A DNA stretch of 64,000 nucleotides from contig MKUP01000010.1 in assembly GCA_001898625.1 (NCBI GenBank), positions 652,125 to 716,124 of the forward strand. The letters are read 5' to 3'. The notes beneath the pieces were generated by a model. It worked only from the letters and a program-made list of their open reading frames with translations. It had not been told where the DNA came from and did not search any database. Below, piece after piece: positions 24,253 through 33,974 of the stretch. The position numbers and the translations under genes were made by a program. Every line of letters begins with the position of its first letter. Positions within the stretch are counted from its first letter, which is position 1. This DNA is from Burkholderiales bacterium 67-32 (GTDB lineage: Bacteria; Pseudomonadota; Gammaproteobacteria; Burkholderiales; Burkholderiaceae_B).

Positions 24253-26601
24253 GACCGTGCTTCCTGTGCGCGTTGTAGGGCCGACCAGATCGCGGCGGGC
24301 GTGGCCGGCATGGGCAGTTCCTCGTTTGTGATGTCGCGCAGCGCATCGGCCAGCGCGTTGAAGATGGCGGCCGTGGCAGGCGTGATGCCGCTCTCGCCGC
24401 CGCCTTTCACCCCCAGCGCGTTGCCGTGGGTGCGGTCCTCGGTCAGTTCCACGTCGAAGCGCCGCGGGATCACCCCCGCTCGCGCCACGCCGTAGTCCAT
24501 GTACGAACCGCTGAAGATCTGTCCGCTTTCCGGATCGACATGGTAGTCCTCGAAAAAGGCCTGTCCGATGCCCTGCGCCAGACCGCCATGCACCTGGCCT
24601 TCGACGATGAGCGGATTGATCGGGCGTCCGACATCGTCGATCGACGTATAGCGCACGATCTCCACGTCGCCGGTCTCGGGATCGATCTCCAGTTCGCAGA
24701 CCGCCGTGCCCGTGGGATGGGCGGCGATGCGGCCATTGAACTCGGCCTCGACGAAAAATCGGCGCTCTTCCGGATTGCCGGGCATGCCCTCGCGCCCGAG
24801 GTGGGCCGCGATCTCGCCCAGGCCGGCCACGCGCTGCCCGCCCTGATCGCGCACGCGGCCATCCTCATAACGCAGGTCCTGAACCTGAACACCCCACATC
24901 GATGCCGCGGTCGACAGCGCTATGGATCGCAGCCGCTCGCCGGCCTGCAACAGCAAATGCCCCACCAGGCGCATGGAACGGTCCGAATGCGAACCTCCCC
25001 CCACCTTGACGAAGCGCGAATCGCCGGTGCGCATGGTGACGGCCTCGAACGGCACGCCCAGCTCGTCGGCCAGCACCTGCACGAAGCTGGTCTCGTGCCC
25101 TTGCCCCGTGCTTTGCGTGCCGACCACGAAGTCGACGCGGCCATCGGCGCCTAGGGTGATTTCGATGCGCTCGCGCGGCGCGCCGACCGGCGATTCCACG
25201 TAATTGGCCAATCCTGTGCCCAGCAGCTTGCCGCGCGACTGCGCCTCGCGCTTACGCGCCGCCGCCTCGCTCCACTGCGATACCACCAGGGCCCGCTCCA
25301 TGTTGGCGGCGAAGCCGCCGCTGTCGTAGGTCAGCCCCATGGGGCTGCGATAAGGCATTTGCGCCGGCTGGATCAGATTGCGCCGGCGCAGTTCGATGCG
25401 GTCCATGCCCATCTCGTCGGCGGCGACGTCCAGCATGCGCTCCATCACGTGCGTGGCTTCCGGACGGCCCGCGCCCCGATACGGACCGGTTGGCGGCGTG
25501 TTCGTAAGCACCGCTGACAGCAGCGCCGTGGCCGCGGGCACGTGGTAGACCGTGGTCATGATGCGCGAGCCGTTGGCCAGGGGCACATAGGACACGGTAT
25601 GGGCGCCGATATTGCCGACGATCTCGTTGTCTATGCCCAGGATGCGCCCTTGCGCGTCGAATGCGATGGCCGCCCGTATGACCTGGTCGCGTCCCTGGTA
25701 GTCCGACAGGAAGGCCTCGTTGCGGTCGCTGGTCCATTTCACCGGCTGCCCTACCCTGCGCGCGGCCCACAGCACCGCGAGCTGATCGGGATTGACGCAA
25801 CTGCGCGGACCGAAGCCGCCGCCCACGTCGGGCGACACCACCCGCAATTTCGCCGGGGATATCCCCAGTGCATCGGCGATGCACATCTGCTGGCGCGTCA
25901 CGCCCTGGCTACCCGAGATCAGCAGGTATTCGCCGGAACTTGCGTCGAAGCTGCCCAGCGCCGAGCGCGGTTCCATCTGGCAATTGACGATGCGGCTGTT
26001 GCGAAACTCCCGGCGTACGACGCGATGGGCGCGGGCGAAGGCCTCGCGCACCGCCGCCGCATCGCCCACCCGGGCCTGGAAGCACAGGTTGCGCGCAGCG
26101 CCATCCCACAATTGCGGCGCTCCTTCGTCCATCGCCTGCACCGCATCCACCACGGCCGGCAGGGGGTCGTAGTCGATCAGCACCATTTCGCAGGCGTCAC
26201 GCGCCTCGCGCGCGCTGCGGGCCACTACCAGCACCACCGGCTCGCCGACGTGGCGCACGCGATCCACCACCAGGGGCAGGTGCCGCTGGTTGAACACGCT
26301 GCCGGTAAGCGAATCCTGAAAGGCACGCTCCTTGAAGGCAACGGCGTCGGCCGGGTTGGGAATGTGGTCCAGGCCGCGCAGGCCGTCGTCCAGGTAGTCC
26401 TGGCCGCACAGCACGGCGATCACTCCGGGCGCCTGCGACGCCGCCTCGATGTCGATGCCGCGGATGACGGCATGGGCGTGGGTGGACCGCACGAACGCGC
26501 CGTAGGCCTGGCCGGGCAGATTCACATCGTCGGTATAGCGGCCCTGGCCGCGCACCAGCCGCTGGTCTTCGGCGCGCGGACGCGGCTGGCCGACCAATCG
26601 G

Positions 26602-26609
<8 letters not shown>
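24249..26609 (-). CDS. Molybdenum hydroxylase large (molybdopterin-binding) subunit, CoxL/XDH-like
   Basis: 786 residues from ATG 26609. It belongs to the xanthine dehydrogenase/aldehyde oxidase family: DVGGGFGPRS (Moco), TPPTGPYRGAGRPEATH at about 374-387, and GVKGGGESGITPA near the C-terminus with the base glutamate. The PYRGAGR loop is the 'form II' type; true CO dehydrogenases have a cysteine-containing VAYRCSFR loop, so CO oxidation is unlikely. The start overlaps the small-subunit stop by 8 bp. Aldehyde (for example vanillin or 4-hydroxybenzaldehyde) or N-heterocycle hydroxylation is plausible given the neighbouring lyase. Inference only. Confidence 0.93.
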
Positions 26610-27095
<486 letters not shown>

Positions 27096-27099
<4 letters not shown>

Positions 27100-27551
27100 G
27101 GCGCGACCTTCTCTTGCACCTTGACGCTGAAGCGTTCGAAGAATTCGGCCGCCATCTTGTTGACGACCGAGCCCACCAGCCGCGCGCCTATCTGCGCAAG
27201 CTTGCCGCCGACCTGCGCCTGGGCCACGTAGTTCAGTACCGTGCCCTCTCCGTCTTCGGCCAATTCGACGTCGGCCACCATTTTTCCGAAGCCGGCGATG
27301 CCGCCGTCGCCCTGGCCGATGATGCGATAGCCCTGCGGCGCGCGCTTGTCGGCGATGCTCAGGGTTCCCTTGAAGCGCGCCTTCACCGGGCCGATGGCGG
27401 CCACCACCACGGCGGCGTACTCGTCCTGCGCCTGTCCGGCGTTGAATGACTCGCAGCCGGGCACGCAGGCCTGCAGGATTTCCGGGGTATTCAGGTATTC
27501 CCACACCCGTTCGCGGGGCGCCTGCAGCGTATGCGATCCTTTCAGTTCCAT
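27096..27551 (-). CDS. CoxG-like carbon monoxide dehydrogenase subunit G family protein (SRPBCC fold)
   Basis: 151 residues from ATG 27551, with GGAG 5-6 bases upstream. The START/SRPBCC lipid-pocket family pattern is clear: GSHTLQAPRERVWEYLNTPEILQ, then CVPGCESF and the C-terminal helix ARLVGSVVNKMAAEFFERF. CoxG recruits the CO dehydrogenase to the membrane or helps electron transfer to quinones in known systems. Here it should do so for the neighbouring molybdenum enzyme. Its position between the FAD and FeS subunits is coherent. Confidence 0.92.
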
Positions 27552-27594
27552 GAATTCTCCACCTTGCTCGGCCTCGCTCCGGGCCGTCCGCGAT

Positions 27595-28386
27595 TCAAGA
27601 TAATTGTGCCCAGGCACGCTGCGCCATCACCCGCACCAGATTGGCGCGATAGGCGGCGCTGCCCGCGCGGTCTTCGTTCAGTCCGTCGGCATCCAGGGCA
27701 ACCGTAGCCAGCGCCCCGGCGTCGCCGCCGGCCAGCGCCGCCTCCGCCTCGCGCCAGCGGAAGACACAGGGCCCGGCCCCGGTTACCGCCACCCGCACGC
27801 CCTGCGCGGTATCGGCGACGAACACGCCCGTTACCGCGTAGCCCGTGGCCTTGTGGCGATACTTGGCATAAGCGCTGCGGCGGGGAACGGGAAATTCGAA
27901 ACCCACGATGATCTCGCCCGGGACAAGCGCGGTTTCGAACATGCCAGTGAAGAAATCGTCGGCGGCGATGCGCCGCTGGCTGCTTACCACGGTGCCATCC
28001 AAGCCCAGCACTGCGGCCGGGTAGTCGGCGGCGGGATCGTTGTTGGCCACGGATCCGCCCAGGGTCCCGCGGTTGCGCACCTGCGGATCGGCGATCACGC
28101 CCGCCAGCGCGGCCAGGCCAGGAATGGCCTCGCCCACCAGGGCCGATTCGGCCACCTGCACGTGGCGCGTGGCGGCACCGATTTTCAGCACGTCGCCGTC
28201 GCGCGAGATGCCTTGCAGCTCCGGCAAACGCGTCAGATCCACCAGGTGCGAAGGCGCCGCCAGCCGCTGCTTGAGCGTGGGCACCAGGGTCATGCCGCCC
28301 GACAGGGGGCGGGCTTCGGGCTCACGGGCCAGGCAGTCCAGCGCTTCCTGCAAGGTGGCCGGACGCACATAGCTCAGGGGGTACAC
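27595..28386 (-). CDS. Molybdenum hydroxylase FAD-binding medium subunit (CoxM-like)
   Basis: 263 residues, starting at GTG 28386 with GGAG 5 bases upstream; an ATG two bases further up is out of frame. FAD motifs are RPLSGGMTLVPTLK and VRNRGTLGGSVANNDPAADYP. It passes electrons from the FeS subunit to the final acceptor. First gene of the molybdenum-enzyme set and separated by 141 bp from the acyl-CoA dehydrogenase upstream, so it may have its own promoter in that gap. Confidence 0.95.
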   Translation of the reverse strand: MYPLSYVRPATLQEALDCLAREPEARPLSGGMTLVPTLKQRLAAPSHLVDLTRLPELQGISRDGDVLKIGAATRHVQVAESALVGEAIPGLAALAGVIADPQVRNRGTLGGSVANNDPAADYPAAVLGLDGTVVSSQRRIAADDFFTGMFETALVPGEIIVGFEFPVPRRSAYAKYRHKATGYAVTGVFVADTAQGVRVAVTGAGPCVFRWREAEAALAGGDAGALATVALDADGLNEDRAGSAAYRANLVRVMAQRAWAQLS

Positions 28387-28527
28387 ATCGTCTCCGTCAT
28401 TATCGTGGGCGGCCGCGACATACCGCGCCGCCTGATCCCCGCTTACTGTAGAAGAAACACCGCAAAGGCTGAAACACGGGTTTGCGATGGTCTCACAAGC
28501 ATTTTCGATAAGTCTCGAAAAGGGGGC

Positions 28528-29691
28528 TCAATCCTGGTAGCGCTTGAGCATCGTGCGGGCGATCACCAGTTGCAGGACCTGGCTGGTGCCTTCGTAGATG
28601 CGCAGTGCCCGGGCATCGCGGTACAGGCGTTCGACGTGGTGGTCGGCCACGTAGCCCGAACCGCCGTGGATCTGCAGGGCGCGGTCGGCGATGCGCGACA
28701 GCGCTTCCGAACAGAAGTACTTGGCGGCCGCCGCCTGGTTGCGCACGTCTTCGCCGCGGGCCAGGGCCTGGCCCGCCTGCATCACCAGGGCATGTCCCGC
28801 CAGGTATTCGGTTTCGGAATCCGCCAACATGGCCTGTATCAGCTGGAACTCGGAGATGGGCTGGCCGAACTGCTTGCGCTGTACCGCGTAGCGCGCCGCC
28901 TCGTCGATCAGCCGGCGGGCCATGCCCAGACCCGAGGCCGCGACGCTGATGCGGCCATGGTCCAACACCTGCATGGCGATCCTGAAGCCCTGCCCCAGCG
29001 CGGCCTCTCCGCCGATCACGTTGGCCACCGGCACCCGCACGTTCTCGAAGATCACATCGCTGATGGGCGAACCGCGCTGGCCCAGCTTCTTCTCGGACTT
29101 GCCTATGTGCAGCCCCGGCGTATCGCGATCGACCAGAATGGCGCTGATGCCGGCCGCGCCCGGACGGGACGGGTCGGTGCGCGCCATGACGGTAAAGACA
29201 TGGGCACGCGTCGCATTGGTGATGAAACGCTTGGTGCCGTTGATGACCAGCATGTCGCCGTCGCGCTCGGCGCGCGTCTTCAGGCTGGCCGCGTCCGACC
29301 CCGCGTCGGGCTCGGTCAGGCAGAACGCCGCGCGCAACTCGCCGCTGGCCAGGCCCGGCAGATACTTCTGCTTCTGCTCTTCGGTGCCGGCCAGCACCAG
29401 GCCCTTGCTGCCTATGCCCACGTTGGGCCAGAACACCAGCCGGAACGCCGGCGAGGTATAGCTGAAGGCCATCTGCACCTGCAGTTCCTGCATCAGGTCC
29501 AGTTCGCAGCCGCCATAGGCTTCCGGAATGCCCAGGCCGAACAGGCCCATCTCCTTCATTTCCTCGATGACCTCGGCCGGCACTTCTTCCTTTTCCTCCA
29601 CCTGCCGCTCCAGCGGCATCAGGCGTTGGCGGATGAAGCGTTCGACCGTGTCCATCAACTGCGGAAAGGTCTCGCTATCGAATGACGACAT
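28528..29691 (-). CDS. Acyl-CoA dehydrogenase
   Basis: 387 residues. Family blocks include LTEPDAGSDAASLKT, KRFITNATRAHVF, KLGQRGSPISDVIFENV, YAVQRKQFGQPISEFQ and the catalytic glutamate E367 in IYEGTSQV. It forms a trans-2,3 double bond using FAD. In hydroxycinnamate clusters such as Acinetobacter hca, a comparable enzyme (HcaD) feeds saturated side chains (dihydro-acids) into the pathway; that role is likely here. It is 30 bp downstream of the NDP-forming CoA ligase. Confidence 0.94.
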   Translation of the reverse strand: MSSFDSETFPQLMDTVERFIRQRLMPLERQVEEKEEVPAEVIEEMKEMGLFGLGIPEAYGGCELDLMQELQVQMAFSYTSPAFRLVFWPNVGIGSKGLVLAGTEEQKQKYLPGLASGELRAAFCLTEPDAGSDAASLKTRAERDGDMLVINGTKRFITNATRAHVFTVMARTDPSRPGAAGISAILVDRDTPGLHIGKSEKKLGQRGSPISDVIFENVRVPVANVIGGEAALGQGFRIAMQVLDHGRISVAASGLGMARRLIDEAARYAVQRKQFGQPISEFQLIQAMLADSETEYLAGHALVMQAGQALARGEDVRNQAAAAKYFCSEALSRIADRALQIHGGSGYVADHHVERLYRDARALRIYEGTSQVLQLVIARTMLKRYQD

Positions 29692-29721
29692 GGGGTCGGT
29701 CTCCGTTGAGGCGCCGCGCTA

Positions 29722-31842
29722 TCAAAGCGCCGGCGCCGCGTCCATGACGAACAGCGCGTCCAGCGCCACCACGCCCTGGCCCGCGGGCAAGGCGATCAGC
29801 GGATTGATGTCGATTTCCGCGATTCCGGGATTGGCCAGCATGAAGGCGGACAGGCGCCGCACCACCGCGGCCACCGCCGCCACGTCCACCGGCGGCGCGC
29901 CGCGCAGGCCGGCCAGCAGCTTGGCGCCTTTCAGGCGTTGCATTTCGCGACCGATCTGCGCCTCGGTCAGGTCGGGCGGCAAGAGGCGCACGTCGTGCAA
30001 GGCCTCGATCCATATGCCGCCCAGCCCCACCAGCGTCACCACGCCCCAATTCGGATCGCGGCGGCCACCCACCACCAGCTCCAGGCCCGGCTTGGACATG
30101 GCCTCGACCAGCATGCCGTCCAGCGCGATGTCCGGACAATGCCGTGCCACCGACGATGCGATGCGCTGCCAGGCATCGCCCAGCGCCGCGGCATCGCGCA
30201 GGTTGACCGCCACCCCGCCCACGTCGCTCTTGTGCATGAGCGTGTCGGCCTGGGCCTTGAGCACCACCGGGTAACCGATCTCGCGCGCCAGCGCTTCGGC
30301 CTCGGCCTGCGTGCGGGCCAGCCCGCCCTTGGGCGTGGCGATGCCCAGTTCGCGCAGCCATTGCTTGCCCTTGAACTCGGCCAGGGGGCCCGGTTGCAGG
30401 TCGTCGCGGCGCAGGCCGGCATCGGCCGCACTGCGTTCGGCGGCCTCGGCGTGCAAGCGGCCATAGCGATGCACGTGGGCCATGGCGCGCATGGCGCGGT
30501 CGGGCGACCGCAGGAACGGCATGCCGCTGGTATGGACCTGGTCCAGGAACTCCTTGCCCAGCGGCCCGCTGTCGCCCATGATGACGAAGCACACCGGCTT
30601 GCGCGACGCCTGCATCACCGGCAGCAGCGACTCGGCCTTGGCCACCTGCTGGGCGGGCGAGCCCCCCATCAGCGGCATGATCAGGCTGCCCACGCCGGGA
30701 TCGTCCAGGATGGCCTGCGCCGACAGCCCGAAGATCTCCGGCTTCTGCATGCCGATCGCCGTCAGGTCCAGCGGGTTATCGGGCGCCATGAAATCCGGCA
30801 GGATCTGCGACAAGGCCGCCATGGTGGCGGGCTGGAAATCGGCCAGCGCCAGGCCGGCGTCCTCGCAGAAGTCCAGCGCCAATCCGCGCAGGGCGCCCGA
30901 ATTGGATGCCACCGCCGCCCCGCCCTCGGTCACGGGCCGCGGGTAGCGCGCCAGGATGGCCGTCACGTCGAACATTTCGTCCATGCTGTCGACCACCACC
31001 ACGCCTTCGCGCTCGACCAGCGTGCGCATGACCTGGTGATCGCCCGCCAGCGCGCCCGTGTGCGACTTGGCCGCCTCGCGGGCACGCTGGCTGCGGCCCG
31101 GGTGCATCAGCACGACGGGCTTGCCCAGCTCGCGCGCGCGGCGCGCCACGCGCAGGAATTCGGCCGGCTTGCGCAGCATTTCGACGAAGACCGCGAAGGC
31201 ATCGACGTCGGGCGCATCGACCAGGGCCGACAGGAAATCCTCCGCGCTCAGCACCGCTTCGTTGCCGGTCGAGATCGAGAACGAGACCCCCAGCCCGCGC
31301 CCCAAGAACGCCTGGCGCAAGTTGCCGTTCATCGCGCCGCTCTGGGCCACGATACCTATGCGCGGGCCGGTGCGGACCGACGCCGGCTGCACCGGCTCGA
31401 AGGTCAGCGGAACGGCATCCGCGAAATTGATGAAGCCCAGGCAGTTGGGCCCCAGGACGGCCACGCCATGGCGCTGCGCGATGGCCGCCATGGCTTCTTG
31501 CGCGGCCCGGCCTTCCTCGCCCATTTCGGCAAAGCCCGAGGCGAACACCACCGCCGCGCCCACGCCCCGGCGCCCGCAGGCCGCGACCGAATCGGCCACC
31601 GCGACCTGCGGCACCACCAGCACGGCCACGTCCACGCCTTCCGGCAACTCATCGATGGACTTGAAACAGCGGATGCCGTTGACCTCGTCCCGGCTGCGGC
31701 TGACCAGATGCAGCTGCCCGGCATAGCCGAAGCGCTGCAGATTGGCCAGCAGCAGGCCGCTGACCGACCCCGGCTCGGGCGAAGCGCCGACCACGGCGAT
31801 CGACTTGGGCCGCAGCAGGCGGTCCAGAGCGAATGAAGACAT
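29722..31842 (-). CDS. Acyl-CoA synthetase (NDP-forming), FerA-like candidate feruloyl-CoA synthetase
   Basis: 706 residues. It has the fused architecture of ADP-forming acyl-CoA synthetases: N-terminal CoA-binding Rossmann domain (SIAVVGASPEPGSVSG), succinyl-CoA ligase-like domain (GIVAQSGAMNG) with the phosphorylated histidine in KSHTGALAGD, and a C-terminal ATP-grasp (GYPVVLKAQ, MLVEAMSKPGLELVVG, EIDINPL). It differs from AMP-forming Fcs enzymes. FerA of Sphingobium SYK-6 is a known feruloyl-CoA synthetase of this superfamily. Position between the hydratase/lyase and the dehydrogenase supports activation of hydroxycinnamic acids. Substrate inferred from context. Confidence 0.92.
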   Translation of the reverse strand: MSSFALDRLLRPKSIAVVGASPEPGSVSGLLLANLQRFGYAGQLHLVSRSRDEVNGIRCFKSIDELPEGVDVAVLVVPQVAVADSVAACGRRGVGAAVVFASGFAEMGEEGRAAQEAMAAIAQRHGVAVLGPNCLGFINFADAVPLTFEPVQPASVRTGPRIGIVAQSGAMNGNLRQAFLGRGLGVSFSISTGNEAVLSAEDFLSALVDAPDVDAFAVFVEMLRKPAEFLRVARRARELGKPVVLMHPGRSQRAREAAKSHTGALAGDHQVMRTLVEREGVVVVDSMDEMFDVTAILARYPRPVTEGGAAVASNSGALRGLALDFCEDAGLALADFQPATMAALSQILPDFMAPDNPLDLTAIGMQKPEIFGLSAQAILDDPGVGSLIMPLMGGSPAQQVAKAESLLPVMQASRKPVCFVIMGDSGPLGKEFLDQVHTSGMPFLRSPDRAMRAMAHVHRYGRLHAEAAERSAADAGLRRDDLQPGPLAEFKGKQWLRELGIATPKGGLARTQAEAEALAREIGYPVVLKAQADTLMHKSDVGGVAVNLRDAAALGDAWQRIASSVARHCPDIALDGMLVEAMSKPGLELVVGGRRDPNWGVVTLVGLGGIWIEALHDVRLLPPDLTEAQIGREMQRLKGAKLLAGLRGAPPVDVAAVAAVVRRLSAFMLANPGIAEIDINPLIALPAGQGVVALDALFVMDAAPAL

Positions 31843-31863
31843 GCGATACCCCTTTGTGCCGTC

Positions 31864-32706
31864 TTAGCGCTGATACGCGCCGAGGCCGGGCTTGAACGAC
31901 TTGTCGTCCAGGAATTGCTTCATGGCATTGTCGCGGCCGCGCTCCGGATCGTGGAAGGTGGACTGGTCGACCTTGGCCATCAGATAGTCGGTAGCCTGCT
32001 CCCAGCTCATTTCCGCCGCCATGCGATGGGCGATCTTGGCCGTACGCAGCACGGTGGGATTCTTTTCCATCAGGACCTTGGCCAGTTGGCGGGTCCGCTC
32101 GCGCAGGCGTTCGCGCGGCACGGCCTCGTTGACCAGGCCGATATCCGCGGCGCGGCGGCCGTCGAAGGTCTCGCCCGTCATCACGTAGTACATGGCTTCC
32201 CGTTCGCGCACCAGCGAGGCCATCGCGCGGCTGACCACGCCCGCGGGGATGATGCCCCAGTTGATCTCGGAGAGCCCGAACTGCGCTTCCTCGGCGGCAA
32301 TCGCCAGGTCGCAGGACACCAGCGGCGTAAAGGCGCCGCCGAAGCACCAGCCGTTGACCATGGCGATGGTGGGCTTGGCGTAGAAGCGCAGCTGGCGCCA
32401 TTGCCACTGGGCATTGGCGCGATACAGCTTGATGCGTTCCTTGGGATCGTTGTCGGTGCCGCGGAAGTACTCGCGCAGGTCCATGCCGGCAGAAAACGCG
32501 TCGCCCGCGCCGGTCAGCACCAGCACCTTGCAGCGGTCGTCCGCCTCCAGTTCCTCCAGCACCCGGACCATGTTGTAGACGATGCCCGGATTGATGGCGT
32601 TGCGTTTCGTGGGCCGGTTCAAGGTGACCCATGCGATGCCGTCTTCGAAATCGACGAGTACGGGCGGTTGGTCGTTGGACTGGGCGGCGGTCTGGTTGGC
32701 GCTCAT
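31864..32706 (-). CDS. ech: p-Hydroxycinnamoyl-CoA hydratase/lyase (feruloyl-CoA hydratase/lyase, vanillin-forming)
   Basis: 280 residues. It closely matches the HCHL group of crotonases: SAGMDLREYFR (Y80 at the phenol-recognition region), WQWRQLRFYAKPTIAMVNGW, CFGGAFTPLVSCDLAIAAEE, FGLSEINWGI with catalytic E147, and the C-terminal MKQFLDDKSFKPGLGAYQR. These blocks are diagnostic for HCHL/Ech as I recall the Pseudomonas enzyme. It hydrates feruloyl- or coumaroyl-CoA and cleaves it to the aromatic aldehyde plus acetyl-CoA. First gene of the minus-strand catabolic run; its promoter carries two copies of the TTATATAA operator core. Confidence 0.93.
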   Translation of the reverse strand: MSANQTAAQSNDQPPVLVDFEDGIAWVTLNRPTKRNAINPGIVYNMVRVLEELEADDRCKVLVLTGAGDAFSAGMDLREYFRGTDNDPKERIKLYRANAQWQWRQLRFYAKPTIAMVNGWCFGGAFTPLVSCDLAIAAEEAQFGLSEINWGIIPAGVVSRAMASLVREREAMYYVMTGETFDGRRAADIGLVNEAVPRERLRERTRQLAKVLMEKNPTVLRTAKIAHRMAAEMSWEQATDYLMAKVDQSTFHDPERGRDNAMKQFLDDKSFKPGLGAYQR

Positions 32707-32748
32707 GGCTTGTCTCCTCGTGGATGCCGGATGAATTGCGTACGAACC

Positions 32749-32775
32749 ATTATATAAGATTACTTTATATAAGGA
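32749..32775 (-). promoter_or_regulatory. Promoter of the hydratase/lyase operon with two TTATATAA operators
   Basis: Read on minus, a -10 TATAAT occupies 32754-32749. TTATATAA cores lie at 32750-32757 (over the -10) and at 32765-32772 (over the -35 region). The second is part of ACTTTATATAAGGA (32762-32775), 13/14 identical to the site in the TetR promoter region at 20535-20548. The -35 itself (TTTCCT) is weak. Binding here would block RNA polymerase. Confidence 0.62.
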
Positions 32776-32811
32776 AACATTCTTTTATCCAGAGACGAAT
32801 CGGGGTTTTCC

Positions 32812-32878
32812 TTTATCGTCGATATTATTTTTATCCATATAATTTTATCGACAAAACTTTCCAATGATGTTTTTATCG
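32812..32878 (+). promoter_or_regulatory. AT-rich promoter region of the Bug-CocE pair with three TTTATCG repeats
   Basis: TTTATCG occurs at 32812-32818, 32844-32850 and 32872-32878, spaced 32 and 28 bp, close to three helical turns. A -10 TATAAT is at 32838-32843. The tract is far more AT-rich than the genome around it. Two of the copies continue as TTTATCGA. They may be sites for an activator or repressor of the Bug gene at 32965. Confidence 0.45.
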
Positions 32879-32964
32879 ATTTTTTTGCAGGATCACCTGA
32901 ACGCCCACGACAAGACGCGCGCCCCGATCCCGTCGGGAATACCGCCATGGAGGAGGAACACATC

Positions 32965-33951
32965 ATGAAGAACCCGGTTTTTCTGGTTGGACTTTCCACA
33001 GCCTGCCTCGCAGCCCTGACCATTGCCGCACCCGCCGCCTACGGCGACACGTTTCCCGACCGTCCCATCAAGCTGATCCTGCCCTTTTCGCCCGGCGGCA
33101 ATCCCGACACCGTGTCGCGCATGCTGGCGCAGGAAATGGGCAAACGGCTCAAGCAGCCCGTGATCGTGGAAAACCGTGCGGGCGCCAACTCCATCATTGC
33201 CTCGGACCTGGTGGCCAAGGCGCCCGCCGACGGCTACACCCTGCTCTACACCACCGGCTCGCACGTCATCAATCCGCTGCTGTACAAGTCCCTGCCCTAC
33301 GACACCGCCAAAGACTTCGTCCCGGTCGTGCTGGTGGGTTCCACGCGCGGCCAGGTGCTCGTGGTCACGCCTTCGCTGCCGGTCCAGAATGTGCAGGACC
33401 TGGTCAAGCTCGCCACGCCGGCGACCTCCAACATCCCCTACGGTTCGGCCGGCATCGGCAACACCATGCACCTGGTCGGCGAGTACTTCAACTACAAGGC
33501 GGGCACGCATCTGGTCCACGTGCCCTACAAGGGCGCCGCGCCCGCCATGAACGCGGTCATGTCCGGCGAAGTGAAGCTGGCCTTCCTCAACCCGGTATCC
33601 GCGATCGAGCAGGTCAAGAGCGGAACGCTGCGCGCGATCGCGGTGACCGGTTCGACGCGCTTCCCGCAATTGCCCGACGTGCCCACGGTGGAAGAAGCCG
33701 GTGTGGCCGGCTACGAAGTCCAGGGCGGCTGGCAAGGCGCGCTGGCCCCGGCGGGCACGCCGCCCGACGTCGTGGCCAGGCTGAACCGCGCCTTCAACGA
33801 TGCGCTGTCCTCGCCCGCCCTCAAGGACCGCCTGGCGTCCATGGGCCTGGACGTGGCCGGCGGCTCGCCCCAGGACATGGCGAACTACCTGGCCAAGGAA
33901 ACGGCGACCTACACGGACATCATGCAGGCCGCCAAGGTCGAAAAACAATAG
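32965..33951 (+). CDS. Bug/TctC-family periplasmic solute-binding protein
   Basis: 328 residues from ATG 32965, with a strong GGAGGAGG site upstream; six residues earlier is another ATG without such spacing. The signal peptide ends near APAAYGD, then TFPDRPIKLILPFSPGGNPD. VIVENRAGANSIIASDLVA and LVHVPYKGAAPAMNAVMSGE are family blocks. It is divergent from the hydratase/lyase operon and 23 bp upstream of a CocE-type hydrolase. The likely ligand is the substrate of that hydrolase or a hydroxycinnamate. Confidence 0.95.
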   Translation: MKNPVFLVGLSTACLAALTIAAPAAYGDTFPDRPIKLILPFSPGGNPDTVSRMLAQEMGKRLKQPVIVENRAGANSIIASDLVAKAPADGYTLLYTTGSHVINPLLYKSLPYDTAKDFVPVVLVGSTRGQVLVVTPSLPVQNVQDLVKLATPATSNIPYGSAGIGNTMHLVGEYFNYKAGTHLVHVPYKGAAPAMNAVMSGEVKLAFLNPVSAIEQVKSGTLRAIAVTGSTRFPQLPDVPTVEEAGVAGYEVQGGWQGALAPAGTPPDVVARLNRAFNDALSSPALKDRLASMGLDVAGGSPQDMANYLAKETATYTDIMQAAKVEKQ

Positions 33952-33974
33952 CCTGACAACGCGGAGACCCGATC

